Made by a program: the position numbers and the translations under genes. The notes beneath the pieces are model-generated. The model was not told the DNA's origin. It saw only the letters and a program-made list of their open reading frames with translations, and ran no database searches. A DNA stretch of 34,118 nt from Brevibacillus gelatini (GTDB lineage Bacteria > Bacillota > Bacilli > Brevibacillales > Brevibacillaceae). This document shows, one piece after another, positions 7,457 to 16,607 of this stretch. Within the stretch, counting starts at the first letter, position 1. The number at the start of each line of letters is the position of its first letter. The stretch is taken from positions 1 through 34,118 of the forward strand of contig NZ_RHHS01000060.1 in assembly GCF_003710935.1 (NCBI RefSeq), in the 5' to 3' direction.

Positions 7457-10400
7457 TTATTTTGACTTAAACGGCGCTGCCAGCAGTTGCGCCAGCTTGC
7501 TCACATTAGGCTCGATCATGCAACTGAAGTGGTTTCCTTCGATTGTCGTCACTTCCAGCTCGCCCAGGCACACATCCTGCCAGAACGCAAGAGTCGTATC
7601 ATCGGTGCGCGGCAGGAACAAAAACGGCTCGGTCGCCAAAAGGAAGCGGATGTCGCCCATGTACGGCAGCGGCGTATAACGAGCGGCCTTGAAGCTTTGG
7701 CGGAACACCTGGCACAAGCCTTCCGCCATCTCGATCGGCATTTGCTCCCCGGTTGCCTTGGCTTTGGCGTTGACATACGCCGCGAAGCGCTCCCGCTTGC
7801 TGACAGCTGCCATGTTGCGGAACAGCTCTCCGACTCGATCCAGCCCCGCGTCTCCGCCAATGGTTACAGCAGCTCCTTGCGGAATGCACGCCCCATGCTT
7901 TTCGACGAGCTGCATGACGCCGCGCGCCAAATCTTTTTCATCGACCTCACCGAAGCCCGCCTGTGCAAGCGTAATGTTCAAATTCGGCACAAACAGCGTT
8001 TCAACGAGCACATCGTCGTCCACCTCGGTGAAAATCGGCGGAATGTCGATCAGGGCGAGGTCCACGATGTGAATGCCGCGCTCCATCAGTCGTCTGGCGA
8101 CCTCCACGGCAATCAGTCCACCCAGTGAATACCCGATCAACTGCACTTCCCTGTGACCACCTGCCATCAGGCACTCAGCGTAGTCATCCGCTACAGTCTC
8201 GATCAGCTCGGACGGCTCCAGGGAGCAGTATTTTTCCATATCAGCAATGGCTACACCTACGATGCTGCCCACTTTCTGGGCTTGCAAGCGGGCAAGCAGA
8301 GGCCGGAAGATGTCCATTGTACCCAAGACGGCGTGGAACACGACGCGGAGCGGGCCCTCCTGAGCGCTGCCGTACGGAATCAGCACGGCATTGCTTGCGC
8401 CATCCTGCTTGCCAGGCCATGTCGTCGCTTCGCTCTCGCTCTTTGTAACTTGTCTGCGCGAGCGGATGAAGTCAGCCAACTCGGCGATAGTCGGGTAGTT
8501 CAGCATTTGCCGCAGCAGGGCATCAAATGGAATTGCTTCGAGTTCCGGATCTTCTGCCAGCTTGTCGCGCAGCTTTCCTGCCACCTGCGCCATGATGAGC
8601 GAGTCGGCCCCATGTTCGTAAAAGCTTTGCAATTTGCCGATAGCCACGAGACCGAGCGCCTCCGCCCACATCTGGGCAAGCTGTGCTTCCAGCGGGTCCA
8701 GCTCTTCTTCGACCACAGCTGCCGTCACCTGTGTCCCATTTGCTGCAGGACGCCATTGTGCCAGGGTGCGCCGATCTATTTTGCCATTTCCGGTCAGCGG
8801 AAGCGCATCGACTACCTGCAAATGCTGAGGCAGCATGTACGCAGGAACCAATCCGGCCAAAAATTCTTCCAGCTCTGCCGCTTCCACTGCCAGGCGATCT
8901 TGCTTCATCCGTTTGGCAAACAGATGGAACCCGAGCGCGGTCAGCTTGTCGTCCTCTTGCGGCAGCAGCAATAGCGGTTCATTTTCTTCTTCCTGAAGCT
9001 GACGCAGCCAATCGTGGCGATCCAGATAAGACGTCTCCAGACGCAACTCGTCTCCTGGCTCCATCATCATGAACGCCTGCGAGGCCAAAATCCACAGATG
9101 CTCAATCGTCGGCTCGGTGAAGACGAACCAGCCCCCCGGACGAATCAGCTCCCGCAACCTGCGCATGCTCGCCGGGATGTCGCGGGCATTTTCCAGTACC
9201 CCGGCTGCCAGCACGACATCGAAGCTGTTCGGCGCAAAGCCTTGGGCACGGTAGTCCTGGTCGACGTCAAAGACGCCGAAGCTTACGTGCGAATATTGGG
9301 CAAAGCGCTGTTTGGCTCCCGGAATGAAGAACGGAGCCACATCGGTAAAGACGTATTCAATCTGGTGGCCTTCGAGCGCCTTGAGGACGTGTCCTGTCGT
9401 CGCTCCGGTTCCGGCACCGACCTCCAAAATGCGCAGCGGCTTGTTTCCATGCTTTTCGGCGATTCGCTGCAGGAGCAGGCACATGCATTTGTTCAGATAG
9501 TTCGCCATAATATGCTCGATATACAGCGTATGGACATGGTCGAATTTGCCTTCCGGGAACAGAAGCGCTACCGGATCTTCCTGGCCGCCGAGCAGTTCTG
9601 GCAGCTTTTCGGCGTTTTTGCGGACGTATGCCGTAAAGCCTGATGTCCCCAGCATGTTCGTCCAAATCGTCTCGGCTTCTGTCCAGTAATTGCGGACTAG
9701 CTCGTCGTCTGCGACAAGCCCGCTTTCGTACTGCCCATTCGCCTGCTTGAGCAGCATCCCCGCTTCGGCGAGCTTCGCCACCCAGCGTCGCGCCAGCCAG
9801 TGGTATTTTGGCAGGATGCTATCTGCTTGCAGCAAATCTTCCAGCGAATGCGCCTTTCCTTTTGCGAAAAATCCAAGCGTTTGCAGCGCGCGCAGCATTG
9901 AATGGAGCACGGCCCGATCAAGGCTGGCCATCGCTTCTTCGATTTGCCGGGCGCTAATGTGTGAGGCAATCTCCCCGGCTGTCTCGCCGATACCGTTTGT
10001 CAGTTGTGCAAATTCAGCTGCTTCAGCTGTGCGGTTACGTTCTTTTTTACGGGCCAACTCCGCGATCCCGAGCAAAACTGGCTCATCGCTCGACCCGTCC
10101 AGTACGACGCCTGCTGCGGCTACTGCCGGATGCTTGAGCAGCGCTGATTCGATTTCCCCCAGTTCGATGCGGTGTCCGCGAACTTTGACCTGATTGTCTT
10201 CGCGGCCCAAAAACTCGATCTCACCACCCGGCGTGTATCGGCCCAAATCTCCGGTGCGATAAAGTCGCTGTCCATCTGTCGGATGCAGGAAAAAGCGCTC
10301 GGCAGACAGCTTTTCATCGCCCACGTACCCTTGAGCCAGACCGTGTCCGGTAATGTACAGCTCGCCCGTTACCCACACGGGGCAATCACGCATTTGCGAG

Positions 10401-12976
10401 TCGAGTACCCGGAAGCCCTGGTTGGCAAGCGGACGTCCGTACGGAATGCTGCACCAGTTTGGCATAAGTCCTTTGTATAGATGGTAAATGGACCAAATTG
10501 CCGCTTCCGTGGCCCCACCCATGCTGACCGTCTGGGCAAACGGCAGACGTTTTGTCATCTGATCGGGCAGCGTCAAAGGAATCCAGTCGCCCGAGAGCAG
10601 CGCCAGACGCAAGCTGGACAAGCATACCTCTGGAATACCGTCCAAATAGGTGACGAGCATCTGCATCATCGCCGGAACCGAATCCCATACCGTAATCTCG
10701 TGGGTAAGCACCAGCTCGACCCAATGGGATGGGTCTGTCTGTCGGTCGACCTGCGGGAGAACGAGCGCTCCGCCAACCGCCAGCGGACCGAAAATGTCGT
10801 AGACGGACAAGTCAAAGCTGAGCTGGGCAAGCCCAAGCACCTTGTCGTTTTCATTGATGGCAAAGCGACGGTTGATGTCGGCAATCGTGTTGGCAGCGGC
10901 GCGGTGGCTAACGACAACACCTTTTGGCTGTCCAGTAGAACCGGACGTATAGATGATGTAGGCTGGCAAGTCGGGATTTTGGTCAGGCAAAATTAACGGC
11001 GTCTGCTGCGGCACGACCTGATCGACAGCCACGATCTGCACTCCCTCTGGCCACTCGGCTGCCACTGTCGACAAGCTCAACACATAGCGGATGTCTGCCT
11101 GCTCCACCATCGCCAGCCTCCTCGGAAGCGGCTGCTTGGGATCAATCGGCACGTAAACCGCCCCGGCAAACAGCGTACCCAGCACTGCCGTGACCTGATG
11201 GGCGCATTTTTCCATCGCGATTGCCACGCGATCCTGCTCGCGGCATCCGAGCTGCTTCAGCTCTCCGGCCACTGCCGCAGCTCGTTTCACCAGCTCCGCA
11301 TACGTGAGCTGACCCTCGCTGTCGATCACAGCCGGACGATCCGGCGTCGCCATTGCTTGCGCCACGATTGGCTGATGCAGGCAGTAGTCAGGCAAAGGCG
11401 CTTTGGTGTCATTGATTTGCTCGCGCTCCTTCTGCTGCCAGAGCGGCAGGGCAATCTCGCTGCCTTCTGTCCACACCTGCTCGTCGTCTACCAGAGCGTG
11501 CAGCAAATCCGAAAAGGCCGCAAACATATCGTCGACCACTTTTTCAGGGAAGACGCCCTCGCGCACATCCCAGTTGACCTGCAAGCCTTCCGCGCTGTCC
11601 ATCGCCTGGCAATCGATAAACACTTGCGGCGTCTGGCTGATGCCGTGTCCGGAGATTTTTCCGGAAAGGCGTCCGCCTTCGGTCGGCTGAACCAGCCCGA
11701 TCGCACTGGTAAACACAATCGGCATCAAAGCAGCTTCGCGCCCGCGCCTGCGCGCCATCTCGCGCATGACCTCGACACCGGAATAAAGCCGATGGTCCAA
11801 ATCTTCGAACAACTGCTTCTGGATTGCCTTGGCCCGGCCCTGGAAGGATCGCTCGGCCCCCCAGTCTACCGCCAGCAAATTGACGGAGGTAAAGTCACCG
11901 ACGATATCATGCACACGCTCATGCAGCGGCTGGCGATTCAACAGGGTCAAGTTCAGGCAAAACGCGCTGTTTCGGCTCCAGCGCTCGATCACGGCGGCAA
12001 AAGCGGTCATGACCGCAGCCGTTGGCGTCAGCCCGCGCTTCTGCGCCCGTTGCTTGAACAGCTCCCACTCTGCCGGATTTAAGCGGATGAACTGTCGACG
12101 GAACCGTGCTGGCCCACTGTCGGCTTCTGTCCGGGCAAGCGGCAGATCTGGTGCTTGCGGCAAATCGTCGATTCGCGACTGCCAATAGGCCTTGTCGCGG
12201 GAATAAGCAGCCGTCTCGCGCAAGCTGCGTTCGGCCAGCACGTAATCGCGGAACGTAATCGGCAGCTTCGGCAGCTCTTTGTTCGGCTCTTTGTAGAGCG
12301 CCTCAAATTCACCCAGAAGCAGCCAAATGCTCGCCCAGTCCGCGATCAGAAACTCCATGGAGACGTGCAGCACAGCACGGTCTGCTGTCTTGGTCACGGC
12401 AATCCCGAACAGCGGCCATTGGGCCGTATCGTACATGCGGTGGCCCATGTCCTCGCGAATGGTTTCCAGCACAGCCTCGGCTTTTGCCGCACCCAGTTCG
12501 CTCGTGTCCGTGTAGGGCACTGCAAGCCGCGGCACGGTTTCCATAACGCGCTGCTGTCCGTCGGAATCAATCGTCGCCCGCAGCATGTCGTGACGGGCAA
12601 TCAACTGATTCCACGCTTCCTCTGTCCGTACCGGGTCCAGCTCAGGGTAGTCCAGCTCCAGGTATATGTGGCATGCCACACCGCCGTAGCCAAACAGTTC
12701 ATAGCGTCCCAGCAGGTAAGCGGACTGCACATCTGTCAGCGGAAAAGGAGCAAAGCGGGCGTCCGGGTCGGGCACGACCACGACAGGCTGCGCCTCTTGG
12801 CGCAAAAGAGCCACGATCTCTGCCTTTTGCTCGCGCAGCGACTGCAAATCTTCAGGAGCCAGACTGCCTTTTGGCGCTTTATATCGCAGGTTTCCCCCTT
12901 CTTCCCACAAGGAAACACCTTCCTGGCGAAGCCGAGTCAAAAGCTCGATGCTACTGATCTTGAGGTTTTGGGACAT
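7457..12976 (-). CDS. Terminating NRPS: docking-Cy-A(Cys, embedded MT)-PCP-TE
   Basis: 1,839 residues; positions below count from an upstream ATG two residues earlier. TubC-type docking domain 8-63. Heterocyclisation (Cy) domain 78-510. Adenylation domain 540-970 (A3 YTSGSTGQPKG). Embedded methyltransferase about 980-1360 with intact SAM motif ILEVGAGTGATT at 1185. A10 PLTGNGKID at 1395. PCP 1430-1505 with Ser1461 in an unusual GADSL. Type I thioesterase 1535-1841 with GYSLGG (Ser1619). The specificity residues read D-L-Y-D-L-S-M-I-W-K, close to the DLYNLSLIWK code for cysteine in yersiniabactin and pyochelin synthetases. The Cy motif is ExxxxDxxS (Glu210, Asp215, Ser218) instead of DxxxxDxxS. 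It should add and cyclise the third cysteine, methylate it (N-methylation in the related PchF) and release the product. Start 12976 is chosen because AGGAG, overlapping the preceding stop, is 9 bp upstream. Confidence 0.93.
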   Translation of the reverse strand: MSQNLKISSIELLTRLRQEGVSLWEEGGNLRYKAPKGSLAPEDLQSLREQKAEIVALLRQEAQPVVVVPDPDARFAPFPLTDVQSAYLLGRYELFGYGGVACHIYLELDYPELDPVRTEEAWNQLIARHDMLRATIDSDGQQRVMETVPRLAVPYTDTSELGAAKAEAVLETIREDMGHRMYDTAQWPLFGIAVTKTADRAVLHVSMEFLIADWASIWLLLGEFEALYKEPNKELPKLPITFRDYVLAERSLRETAAYSRDKAYWQSRIDDLPQAPDLPLARTEADSGPARFRRQFIRLNPAEWELFKQRAQKRGLTPTAAVMTAFAAVIERWSRNSAFCLNLTLLNRQPLHERVHDIVGDFTSVNLLAVDWGAERSFQGRAKAIQKQLFEDLDHRLYSGVEVMREMARRRGREAALMPIVFTSAIGLVQPTEGGRLSGKISGHGISQTPQVFIDCQAMDSAEGLQVNWDVREGVFPEKVVDDMFAAFSDLLHALVDDEQVWTEGSEIALPLWQQKEREQINDTKAPLPDYCLHQPIVAQAMATPDRPAVIDSEGQLTYAELVKRAAAVAGELKQLGCREQDRVAIAMEKCAHQVTAVLGTLFAGAVYVPIDPKQPLPRRLAMVEQADIRYVLSLSTVAAEWPEGVQIVAVDQVVPQQTPLILPDQNPDLPAYIIYTSGSTGQPKGVVVSHRAAANTIADINRRFAINENDKVLGLAQLSFDLSVYDIFGPLAVGGALVLPQVDRQTDPSHWVELVLTHEITVWDSVPAMMQMLVTYLDGIPEVCLSSLRLALLSGDWIPLTLPDQMTKRLPFAQTVSMGGATEAAIWSIYHLYKGLMPNWCSIPYGRPLANQGFRVLDSQMRDCPVWVTGELYITGHGLAQGYVGDEKLSAERFFLHPTDGQRLYRTGDLGRYTPGGEIEFLGREDNQVKVRGHRIELGEIESALLKHPAVAAAGVVLDGSSDEPVLLGIAELARKKERNRTAEAAEFAQLTNGIGETAGEIASHISARQIEEAMASLDRAVLHSMLRALQTLGFFAKGKAHSLEDLLQADSILPKYHWLARRWVAKLAEAGMLLKQANGQYESGLVADDELVRNYWTEAETIWTNMLGTSGFTAYVRKNAEKLPELLGGQEDPVALLFPEGKFDHVHTLYIEHIMANYLNKCMCLLLQRIAEKHGNKPLRILEVGAGTGATTGHVLKALEGHQIEYVFTDVAPFFIPGAKQRFAQYSHVSFGVFDVDQDYRAQGFAPNSFDVVLAAGVLENARDIPASMRRLRELIRPGGWFVFTEPTIEHLWILASQAFMMMEPGDELRLETSYLDRHDWLRQLQEEENEPLLLLPQEDDKLTALGFHLFAKRMKQDRLAVEAAELEEFLAGLVPAYMLPQHLQVVDALPLTGNGKIDRRTLAQWRPAANGTQVTAAVVEEELDPLEAQLAQMWAEALGLVAIGKLQSFYEHGADSLIMAQVAGKLRDKLAEDPELEAIPFDALLRQMLNYPTIAELADFIRSRRQVTKSESEATTWPGKQDGASNAVLIPYGSAQEGPLRVVFHAVLGTMDIFRPLLARLQAQKVGSIVGVAIADMEKYCSLEPSELIETVADDYAECLMAGGHREVQLIGYSLGGLIAVEVARRLMERGIHIVDLALIDIPPIFTEVDDDVLVETLFVPNLNITLAQAGFGEVDEKDLARGVMQLVEKHGACIPQGAAVTIGGDAGLDRVGELFRNMAAVSKRERFAAYVNAKAKATGEQMPIEMAEGLCQVFRQSFKAARYTPLPYMGDIRFLLATEPFLFLPRTDDTTLAFWQDVCLGELEVTTIEGNHFSCMIEPNVSKLAQLLAAPFKSK

Positions 12977-12988
12977 ATGCATACACTC

Positions 12989-15325
12989 CTAATTGGTCAG
13001 CTTGACCAGATCGTTGCGGCTGCGGGCTACATCGGCATCCTTCCCGCTCTGCACAGCTTCCTGGCCTTTTTGGATGACAAACAGCTTCTGCTCGAGCAGC
13101 GCCAGCGGATGATTGTCCTTGGGCAGCACCGCAAGCTCTCCAACACCTGCGCGGGCAAACACATCGAGCCATTGGGAAACGGTCATGAAGGTCGATTGCG
13201 TCTTACTTCGGTCGTCCACAGGCGGCGTCATCATGAACGCCTGCGAGATGAGCATCTCCGTAAACTCCCTGGTCGGCTCCGTGATGAGCATCCAGCCTCC
13301 TGGAACCAGACATTCGAGAAGACCACAAATGACCTCATCCGTGTCACGGGCATTGTTGAGCATGCCTGCCGCGATCACGATATCTACGCTTGCCGGCTTC
13401 AATCCCTGGCTGAACAAATTTTTGTCGATGTCGACGACTCCAAAACTCATCCACGGGCAATCTTTGAACCGCTCGCGCGCGGAGGCGAGGAAAAAGTGCG
13501 ACACGTCCGTGTACAAATATTCGGCCTGCAAGCCTTTTGCAACCGCCGGGCGCAGCCTTGCTACAACGCCATCTGTCGTGGCTCCTGTCCCTGCTCCTAC
13601 CTCAAGAATGCGCAGCGTTCGCTTGTCCGCTGCGATCCGGCTGACTGCCTCTGCCACAGATTTGTTCAAATATTTGGCAATGAGCGTCTCGCGATAGAGC
13701 GCGTTTGCCACGTTCATCCGCCCTTCCGGGAACAAGAGCAGCGCGGCCTGCTCGGTATCGTTCATCAGCCCCGCGAGCCGATCTGCATTGTTTTTCAGGT
13801 AATCAATGACGAGCGGAGAGCCAAGCTTGCCGCTCCAGGCCTCTTTTGCCAATGCCCAGCGGCGCTCTACCTCTTCTGTTGTCATCTGTTGTGCGCATTG
13901 ATATGTACCATCTTGCTGTACGAGATAGCCGCGTTCCGTCAACTTTTTCAGCCAGCGCAAGATGACTGGCTCATGCCGGGGAGCGACTTGTGCCAGCGAA
14001 AAAATGTCCGCCTCGCTGTACTTCTGCTGTGGATCAGCCAGCGCTCCTTTTGTTTGCAGCACAAACAGCATGGAAGCGAGCGAAGCCTGGTCGAGACGCT
14101 CTACGCCCGCCTGCACGATTTTCGCATCAATCCCGCCCAGCTCGCTTTCGGCTGCTTCCGCGCAAGCAAACACATCTCGGCTTGCTTCTCCCGTCTCGGC
14201 TGTCGGCTCATCTGCTTCCGCAAACTCATCAGGAATGCTCGTGGCTGCTTGTCTGAGCACTTCCAGCGGAACCGGCTGATGTTGTCCGTTCGTCCGCAGC
14301 ACCGGATAACCCAATGCCTGCGTCCAGTCTTGCCATTGCCGCGAGCAAAGCAGCTCCTGCTGCGCGCGCACGTCGACAGCGGCCCTGTCCAGCGTACCGA
14401 GAATCATGTCGCGCATCGTGGACAGATCGCGGCCAATCGCCTGCGGCCATTGCTTCGCGAGGATGTTGCGGTAGCTCGCTGTCTCGCTTCCGCCAAGCAC
14501 CTCCGTACTGCTCTCCAGCATGTAAGCTGGCGGATCAGCCGCGAGCATCCCGTGAATGTCCGGCAAATCAGGCACATGCAGACGCGGCCGCCAGACGACC
14601 GGGCCGTGCGTATCAGTAAGCGACAAGCTGCCTCCCGCTACGCCAATCGTAATTTGGTGCAGCAAATGCAGGTGATTGTCCGGATCGTCCGGGTCGACCT
14701 CATTATGCGCGCGAAGCGTAATCGGAATTTTTCCGAGCTGACCCACCAGCACCTGAAACGGCCCCTCATCCTTGATGATATGGCTGATTTTCCACGGACG
14801 AATCGTCGGCAAAGCTTCTTGCAGGATATGCATCAGCGGGTACGACACCTGCGTAGCGCACGCGGCGTCGATGTACAAGGCCGGCTGCTTGGCGAGCAGT
14901 TCCCTGGCGCATGCGACAAATCGCCGCACAGCAGGCAAGTGTACGTACAAATCACCTGTCATGAAATGAACCCCGCGCTGCCGGGCTTGCTTCAGGCACG
15001 CCGCCAAATCCTTGTGATGGATCGGCTGCTCGGAAATGACATGAATGCCGCGGCCAAGCAGCTCCAAAGCCAGCTTCGTCCCTTGTCCGCCCATCACGGT
15101 CGAGCGCAGGACAACGCAGGCCAAATCAATATCGTCGGGAAGCTCTGCCACGTCTGTATACAGCGGAACCCCGAACCGCTCTGCGCATTGCTTGGAGCGT
15201 TCGCTGCCCTTTGCCAGCAAACCGACAAGTTCAAATTGTTCCGGCAGTGCCCGGACAGCTTCCAGATAAAACTGACCGAAGCGGGAACCGCATACGACGG
15301 TGCGCAGCTTGCGAGTCTCTGTCAT
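12989..15325 (-). CDS. Thiazolinyl imine reductase fused to a free-standing stuffed-type methyltransferase
   Basis: 778 residues in two parts. Residues 1-360 are a Gfo/Idh-like NADPH-dependent thiazolinyl imine reductase of the PchG/Irp3 type (nucleotide motif VVCGSRFGQFYLEAV; also GIHVISEQPIHH, GDLYVHLPAVRRF). It reduces one carrier-bound thiazoline to thiazolidine. After an acidic linker, residues 400-755 form a SAM methyltransferase with intact ILEVGAGTGATT at 573. This half is collinear with the methyltransferase embedded in the A domain of the terminal NRPS, including its N-terminal helical part (SLASMLFVLQTKGAL against VLHSMLRALQTLGFF) and the TEPT...SQAFMM segment. No A-domain sequence remains around it. 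PchG and Irp3 are normally single-domain proteins of about 350-370 residues, so the fusion doubles the length. The ATG overlaps the upstream stop (ATGA), implying translational coupling. The methyl acceptor is unknown. Confidence 0.9.
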   Translation of the reverse strand: MTETRKLRTVVCGSRFGQFYLEAVRALPEQFELVGLLAKGSERSKQCAERFGVPLYTDVAELPDDIDLACVVLRSTVMGGQGTKLALELLGRGIHVISEQPIHHKDLAACLKQARQRGVHFMTGDLYVHLPAVRRFVACARELLAKQPALYIDAACATQVSYPLMHILQEALPTIRPWKISHIIKDEGPFQVLVGQLGKIPITLRAHNEVDPDDPDNHLHLLHQITIGVAGGSLSLTDTHGPVVWRPRLHVPDLPDIHGMLAADPPAYMLESSTEVLGGSETASYRNILAKQWPQAIGRDLSTMRDMILGTLDRAAVDVRAQQELLCSRQWQDWTQALGYPVLRTNGQHQPVPLEVLRQAATSIPDEFAEADEPTAETGEASRDVFACAEAAESELGGIDAKIVQAGVERLDQASLASMLFVLQTKGALADPQQKYSEADIFSLAQVAPRHEPVILRWLKKLTERGYLVQQDGTYQCAQQMTTEEVERRWALAKEAWSGKLGSPLVIDYLKNNADRLAGLMNDTEQAALLLFPEGRMNVANALYRETLIAKYLNKSVAEAVSRIAADKRTLRILEVGAGTGATTDGVVARLRPAVAKGLQAEYLYTDVSHFFLASARERFKDCPWMSFGVVDIDKNLFSQGLKPASVDIVIAAGMLNNARDTDEVICGLLECLVPGGWMLITEPTREFTEMLISQAFMMTPPVDDRSKTQSTFMTVSQWLDVFARAGVGELAVLPKDNHPLALLEQKLFVIQKGQEAVQSGKDADVARSRNDLVKLTN

Positions 15326-16452
15326 AGGCCACCTCCCCCTTTTTGTTCGCTCACTTCTTGCGTAAGCTCCATCGTCTGTTCGCGCAGCGCCTCGATCAGC
15401 GCCGTCGCCGATACGCCTTCCGCCACAAAGTGGCAGCCCGGCTTGCTGCCGTGTCCTTCTGTTAGCAAGTGGGCAACCTTCGCCGCGATCATACCGGACA
15501 GACGGTTCCAGTCCCCCCGATACAGCAGTGTCGAGGAAAGCCGCACGCTCGCTCCGGCGCGCAGTCCGGTCGCATTCAGATGGAACATCGTAAAGTCCTC
15601 CACACCTGGCTGCTTCGTCTCGAACTGCTTCAGCAGCATTTCAGCGGAGAGCCGTTTTTGTTCCTCGGTCTTGTACTGCTGGAGTGCCTTAATCATTACA
15701 AACTGGTTCAGAATGCCGCTGTGCTGGTAGCTGTTGTAAAAATAGGCGACCGGGATGCTGTGCTGCTTCGCCATCTGGCAAAACTCCTCGGTGATTACCG
15801 GATACGTGTCCCGCTTGCCTGCCGGCTGCGGCAGCGTGTAGCTGCGGTGGAACGGCCCATCTATTTTTTGCACGGCTCCCTCTTTGCAATAGCTCATTCC
15901 CCAGCCTGTATCTTCCTCAATGCTGCAGACGATATCGTAGGCTGCATTCAAGGAAAATCCGCCCTGGCCCGCAAAAAACAGCTCCAGCTGCTCGATGCGG
16001 TCCAGCTCTTTCTCCGCAATATAGGCGGGAAAAACTTCCGACAAGCCAGGGTAAACCCCTGCCGAGATGATGAAGGTCAGTCCTTTTGCCTCGATCTCTG
16101 CTTTTCTTTTGAGCAGCAGCCGATACAGGTGTTCGTCGCCAGATACATCGACGTACGGAACCCCTTTTTCCAGGCACGCCACGGCCACTTTGTCCATTAC
16201 CTGCTTGGCAGGGCCAGCGCAGTTGATGACGATATCGCAGCGGCTGCAAAAATCAGCCAGTTGCGCTGCATCGAACACATCTACCTGCAGCCAGTCGCCT
16301 CTGCCCTCGCTGCCCGCGAGCTGTTCGCGAAGCTTCCCGGGATTTCTCCCGCCGAGCAAAAGCCGATGTCCGGTCGATGCAAGAATCGTCTGCAACGCAG
16401 CTCCGCCTACCACTCCGGTCGTTCCGAGAATGCCGACTGTTTTTATCTCCAC
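15322..16452 (-). CDS. Saccharopine dehydrogenase-like NAD(P)-dependent oxidoreductase
   Basis: The 376-residue protein has an N-terminal Rossmann fold with VGILGTTGVVGGAALQ and then LLGGRN and DIVINCAGP, typical of the saccharopine dehydrogenase NADP-binding family. The C-terminal part (about 125-370) is less characteristic; the segment GVYPGLSEVFPAYIAEK is seen in related secondary-metabolism proteins. True lysine-pathway function is unlikely in this position. Being co-transcribed between the NRPS and the imine reductase, it probably acts on the siderophore, for example in a redox step on a thiazoline or thiazolidine ring or a released aldehyde. No such step is known to me for pyochelin or yersiniabactin. 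Start GTG 16452 follows GGGAGAG. The 155-bp gap from the upstream NRPS is the longest inside the operon and shows only weak hairpins. Confidence 0.75.
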   Translation of the reverse strand: MEIKTVGILGTTGVVGGAALQTILASTGHRLLLGGRNPGKLREQLAGSEGRGDWLQVDVFDAAQLADFCSRCDIVINCAGPAKQVMDKVAVACLEKGVPYVDVSGDEHLYRLLLKRKAEIEAKGLTFIISAGVYPGLSEVFPAYIAEKELDRIEQLELFFAGQGGFSLNAAYDIVCSIEEDTGWGMSYCKEGAVQKIDGPFHRSYTLPQPAGKRDTYPVITEEFCQMAKQHSIPVAYFYNSYQHSGILNQFVMIKALQQYKTEEQKRLSAEMLLKQFETKQPGVEDFTMFHLNATGLRAGASVRLSSTLLYRGDWNRLSGMIAAKVAHLLTEGHGSKPGCHFVAEGVSATALIEALREQTMELTQEVSEQKGGGGL

Positions 16453-16607
16453 GTGTTCTCTCCCTCTCCTGCCGTTTCTCGCATCCGCTTTTTGGCGAAA
16501 GCCAAGGCTGCGCCTTTATTGCGAGTGCGCCCAAGTACGCAGCCTGCTTCTTGCTTTCCGACAAATAGTTTTCGTGCGATCCAATATGTTGCGCAGGCTA
16601 TCTTTTC

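Noticed and set aside
12155..15730. A 1,191-codon open frame on the plus strand across three siderophore genes
   Set aside because: It lies antisense to well-supported NRPS and reductase frames, has no Shine-Dalgarno, no recognisable domain and a composition typical of the mirror frame of GC-rich genes.
16453..16607. A possible internal terminator or promoter in the 155-bp gap of the operon
   Set aside because: The only hairpins (GGCTGCG with CGCAGCC, and TTGGC-TTTC-GCCAA) lack a following T-run, and no convincing -35/-10 pair is visible; the gap is treated as plain intergenic sequence.
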